Under the pieces are notes generated by a model. That model searched no databases, was not told the origin of the DNA, and saw only the letters and a list, made by a program, of their open reading frames with translations. Shown one piece after another: positions 30,539 to 33,372 of a DNA stretch of 33,372 nucleotides. Positions within the stretch are counted from its first letter, which is position 1; the number at the start of each line of letters is the position of its first letter. The DNA comes from Gnetum montanum (lineage: Eukaryota > Streptophyta > Gnetopsida > Gnetales > Gnetaceae). The DNA is taken from contig MNCI01003308.1 of NCBI GenBank assembly GCA_015680685.1, forward strand, positions 1 to 33,372, given 5' to 3'. The position numbers and the translations under genes are program-made.

Positions 30539-31380
30539 CTATGTGACTAAGGAATTTTTCACTTGTACATCATATATAGACTTCTTAGCATTTAATGTCA
30601 CACCATATTTTCTACATCTCAAAAAAATATTTTTAAGATATTGAATATGGGTTCCTCTACCACATGAGAAAACTATTAAGTCATCTAAATAGATAACTAT
30701 ATTTTTTGTAATCATCCTTTCAAAATTTTTATCCATGGCACATTGAAAAGTTGATCCTACATTCAATAATCCAAAAGGCATTTTGGCATATTGAATTATT
30801 CCCCATTTTGTTACAAAGGTTGTTTTATGTTGATCTTTCTTATTCATAAGAATTTGGTTGTAACCTAAGTATTCATCTAAGAATGAGTACATTTGTGCAC
30901 CATTTACTACTTGAAGTAGCTCTTCCATAAATGGAAGTGGATAATTATCTTTAATGCAAGATGCATTAAGATTTCTAGATTTAACACACAATCGTATCTC
31001 TCCAGATTTCTTATGTACAAGAACTAAGTTTGACACCCAATTAGACTGTCCTACTAGATATATGATTTTAGATTCCAAGAGTTTATCAATCCCCTTTTTT
31101 ATTAAAGGTTCGATCTTAAGATCGACTAGTCTTAATTGTTATCTAAAAGGTTTAGTTTAAGGCCTAAATAGTATTATGTAGGTAATGAAAAATCGATTAT
31201 AAACCTTTAAATCTTCATAGTAGTAGGTTAAAACATCATTAAATTCATGTAGCAGTGTAATTAACACACCCTTTTCATCTAAATGCAAATGTTTGCTTAT
31301 TTGAATACGGTGTTTTTCATTTTTTTTTTTGGTTAAAGTAATTTCAATTTCTGCTAATACTTGTCAATCTTTGTATTGTA
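30539..31380 (-). pseudogene. G4 reverse transcriptase (relic)
   Basis: The N-terminal part (about 31280-31080) recalls the usual YEDL ... KPFRQ ... IDKLL lead-in. From 31078 a clean stretch gives WVSNLVLVHKKSGEIRLCV, NYPLPFMEELLQVVNGAQMY, YLGYNQILMNKKDQ, MPFGLLNVGSTFQCAMD and the catalytic IVIYLDDLIVFS (about 30695-30660). The YLDD box and KMPFGL context place it apart from the FMDDF of G1. It makes cDNA in Ty3/gypsy elements. Changes such as FLDEYLGYN (for DGxxGYN) and flanking stops show decay. Confidence 0.9.
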
Positions 31381-31749
31381 CTACTTCAATTTCATTATCC
31401 ATTTGAACTTCCCTAGCAATAGCATTGGGTGAAACTTCATTGATAAGGATTTAGTAATTTGAATAAGTATGTGAAGCTTTAAGAATCTGATCATAAAACT
31501 TCTCTTGACTAGTAAGAAAATGAGTAATTTGATTATGATCATCAAACACTTGTAAAGATAGTACATTGTCAAGGATGGAGTAACAATCAACCTTTTCCAT
31601 GATGATTTTAAAATTCCAAGCTCCATATGATAATGGAAGATTAAGAACATAAGCAGCTTGTGCTAAATCATCAAGAATGTGATTTTCATCTATACGGACA
31701 TGTTCTAATGTGATACGATTGAATTCCTTGAAAAATTCTAATACATGTG
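31381..31749 (-). pseudogene. G4 RNase H-like tail ahead of the reverse transcriptase (relic)
   Basis: Starting at the G3 insertion the minus strand gives EFFKEFNRITLEHVRIDENH then ILDDLAQAAYVLNLPLSYG. This resembles the end of the second, archaeal-type RNase H known from some plant Ty3/gypsy elements (F..I...HV.R..N...DALA pattern). A linker follows, with SLQVFDDHNQITHFLTSQEK, leading to the reverse transcriptase. The rest of the domain is cut off by G3. The canonical Ala of DALA is Asp here. Domain identity rests on its tail only. Confidence 0.65.
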
Positions 31750-32635
31750 TGATAAATCACGATTTTCAACAACTATGATATTGGGCATCTGATATCAGAG
31801 CCATAATATCAAATCCTCGATATTAGGGCATAACCTTTGATGTCACATATCCGATATCACTCCACATGTGCCTGCCTATAAATAAGACACTTTGGTGCAT
31901 GGTCAAATAACTGTTCATTCCATCCTTAGGTACACTCTTTCAGATTATTTTCATAGCTTTAGCAATAGAGAGTGAATGCTTGCAGTGTGATGTTAAGCAG
32001 TTGTTTGGAGTCTTTATTCAAGTGAAGTGTACTTGGGCACAATTCATGACATAAATAAAGATCAATATTTCTTTCCATCATTGTAGCATCCACTTAGCTT
32101 TATTGTTTTACTTAGCATAACTCTTACTTTTTTCCTAGTTTAATCAATTACATTTCTAAGTACTTTACTTTCCTTGTTCATAGTAAATCATGATGAGTAT
32201 GATTGATTTTGAGCATTAAGTATAATCATTTTTTAACCTAGTAGTGGTTTCACTTCATTCACTTAGTAGTCAACTCACTTGGTAATCCCAATAATGGTTA
32301 CATGAACCCAAGGTGTGTATAGCAAACCAAGAATAGATGCTCATTGCTCTAGGTTAGAGTAGATTGTTTTACCATTTTCCTTAGACTTAGAATCATTTTC
32401 ACACTTTACCATCATAGGTAGGAGTTATGGCCGACCAACATCAATATATCATACACCACATTGAGAGCTAAACCATACACATAGATTATACTAGCTCCAC
32501 ATGGGAAGACAACAATCCCTAACTTTAACCAACTACTAGCATATTCACATTACCTCGTCCACAAATTACAATTGAGCTATGTGTGAACACTCGTATCTTG
32601 TATGGTTTGATGTTGGATTACTCCACCACTCATCA
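31750..32635 (+). repeat. G3 5' LTR
   Basis: Starts TGATAAATCACG (G2 starts TGATGAAGCATT on its own strand) and ends CACTCATCA. Within it lie TATAAATA at 31877-31884, the block AGAGTGAATGCTTGCAGTGT, and CTTTATTCAAGTGAAGTGTA at about 32010-32030, each with a clear G2 counterpart. U3 carries GATATC/GATATT repeats. Length is 886 bases. Confidence 0.85.
31877..31884 (+). promoter_or_regulatory. TATA box of G3 LTR
   Basis: TATAAATA, 127 bases inside the LTR, matching the octamer in G1 and G2. Confidence 0.65.
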
Positions 32636-32654
32636 TCAGTGCCATCATCAGGGA
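32636..32654 (+). other. G3 primer binding site, decayed tRNA-Asp type
   Basis: TCAGTGCCATCATCAGGGA abuts the LTR end and is followed by CAAGTT. It agrees with the tRNA-Asp complement at about 12 of 19 places, and every mismatch is a transition. Position decides the call. Confidence 0.65.
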
Positions 32655-32770
32655 CAAGTTAATGTATGCTTAGTAATTGATTTCACAAAGTTCATTGGAC
32701 CTAAAATATGAAGTCAAACTTTATAATTATAAGACAAAGCACACTTAACATAAACATCTAAAAACACAAT

Positions 32771-33372
32771 ATGGCTTCAAACAAAAATATAACATCACTT
32801 GCCAAGAAACTATAGAGAAGCATTGATAGAATTGAAGAAATATAAGATTGGAGTATGCTGATGCAAACAAGCATCTCATATGCTCATCATAATCCTTACT
32901 ATCTCAATTTTGCATTCATCTTTCATCAAGATGGCTAGTTAATGTGGATGGATCTTCAAGAAAACATTGTTCTACCACCAAAAAATTCAACACCCCTTAT
33001 GCTTCAAACTCCTCTCAAGGGGATGAAACTAAGTGAAGTAATTAGAGGGTATCATGAAACCAAATACATGACTCAACCATATGAACCTATTGATAAGAAA
33101 TTAAGGAAAGACCATGCAATGGAGGCAAGACATGAACAAGATAAAGGAAATACAATCGATTCTAATGTTGTCTTAGAGGAGCTTGATGGAGATGCATTCA
33201 TTATTGAATAACTCCACCACAAACATGAGTTCTAGTCACAGATGCTTATCATTTGATTAGATGAACCTGTCAGGAATAAACCACAATTCGAATTAGCAAA
33301 GATGCTTAGGTGGGAGGAAAAAGACTCAAGGCACAGGCATAACTTAAGGCCAAGAGTTCCTATTAGATCCCA
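32771..33372 (+). pseudogene. G3 gag, N-terminal part (relic)
   Basis: The frame from the ATG at 32771 (MASNKNITSLAKKL) has stops before and after SIDRIEE and again after FIFHQDG, then stays open from 32942 to a TAA at 33209-33211. The block FAFIFHQDG, stop, LMWMDLQENIVLPP matches FTFILHQDEQLRWLDLEGNVVLPP in G1 gag, which supports homology and the upstream start in both. After it comes a Lys/Glu-rich part (GYHETKYMTQPYEPIDKKLR). The frame goes on, broken, to the window edge. Confidence 0.75.

Larger units (their letters stand above)
26676..31749 (-). mobile_element. G4: Ty3/gypsy retrotransposon with extra RNase H-like domain, 3' part
   Basis: On the minus strand the order is RNase H-like tail, reverse transcriptase, RNase H, integrase, noncoding DNA and a possible 3' LTR. 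Gag, protease and 5' LTR are missing because G3 interrupts the element at 31749/31750 and the rest lies beyond the window. The exact left end is unknown. It may extend into or stop short of the C-B flank at 26676. Confidence 0.75.
31750..33372 (+). mobile_element. G3: third member of the G1/G2 LTR family, 5' part
   Basis: The 5' LTR (31750-32635), a decayed tRNA-Asp-type primer site and the start of gag run rightward off the window. The LTR aligns in reverse complement with the G2 LTRs, and the gag start matches G1. It lies inside G4 and is oriented opposite to it. Its 3' LTR, the second target duplication and the rest of G4 should be found beyond 33372. Confidence 0.85.

Overview
The window is AT-rich seed-plant nuclear DNA made almost wholly of dead, nested retrotransposons. 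The tRNA-Asp-type primer binding sites, the FMDDF-type reverse transcriptase of Athila-like elements, the copia element primed by initiator-Met tRNA, and the Ty3/gypsy lineage with an RNase H-like stretch before the reverse transcriptase are all typical of plants. A eudicot seems most likely, but the species cannot be fixed from the sequence. I found no intact host gene, tRNA, rRNA or CRISPR array, and no convincing undescribed system.

Layout. (1) 1-5990, minus strand: an Athila-like Ty3/gypsy element (G1) with 5' LTR, primer site, gag, protease, reverse transcriptase and RNase H; its integrase and 3' LTR lie beyond the left edge. (2) 5991-7496 and 15112 to about 16905, plus strand: an old Ty1/copia element (C-A) that was the target of two insertions. 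G1 sits in or near its gag. (3) 7497-15111, minus strand: G2, a complete gag-only relative of G1 that splits C-A between integrase and reverse transcriptase. It has both LTRs, a polypurine tract, a decayed tRNA-Asp primer site and a nearly matching 5-bp target duplication, but no recognisable pol. (4) 16.9-18.8 kb: noncoding DNA with several related tRNA-like, SINE-like copies on the minus strand. (5) 18.9-19.7 kb, plus strand: a LINE reverse transcriptase relic. (6) 20.0-20.4 kb, minus strand: an unidentified 126-codon frame with two stops and a TATA box upstream. (7) 20671-26670, plus strand: a structurally complete Ty1/copia element (C-B) with a perfect TCTTT target duplication. (8) 26.7-31.75 kb, minus strand: a Ty3/gypsy element (G4) with an RNase H-like tail before its reverse transcriptase, then RNase H and integrase. 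(9) 31750 to the end, plus strand: a third member of the G1/G2 LTR family (G3), with 5' LTR, primer site and start of gag, inserted in G4.

How the parts relate. G1, G2 and G3 share LTR ends of the type TGATGA...TCATCA, the octamer TATAAATA in every LTR, a tRNA-Asp-type primer site and a recognisable gag. A G1-like element could once have supplied pol functions to G2. Every coding region carries stops and frameshifts. The LTR pairs of G2 and C-B differ at roughly 12-14 percent of sites by eye, mostly by transitions, which fits long silencing and cytosine-methylation decay. Two single-N positions, each flanked by an exact 46-bp or 41-bp duplicate, look like assembly joins, so the true sequence is probably slightly shorter there.
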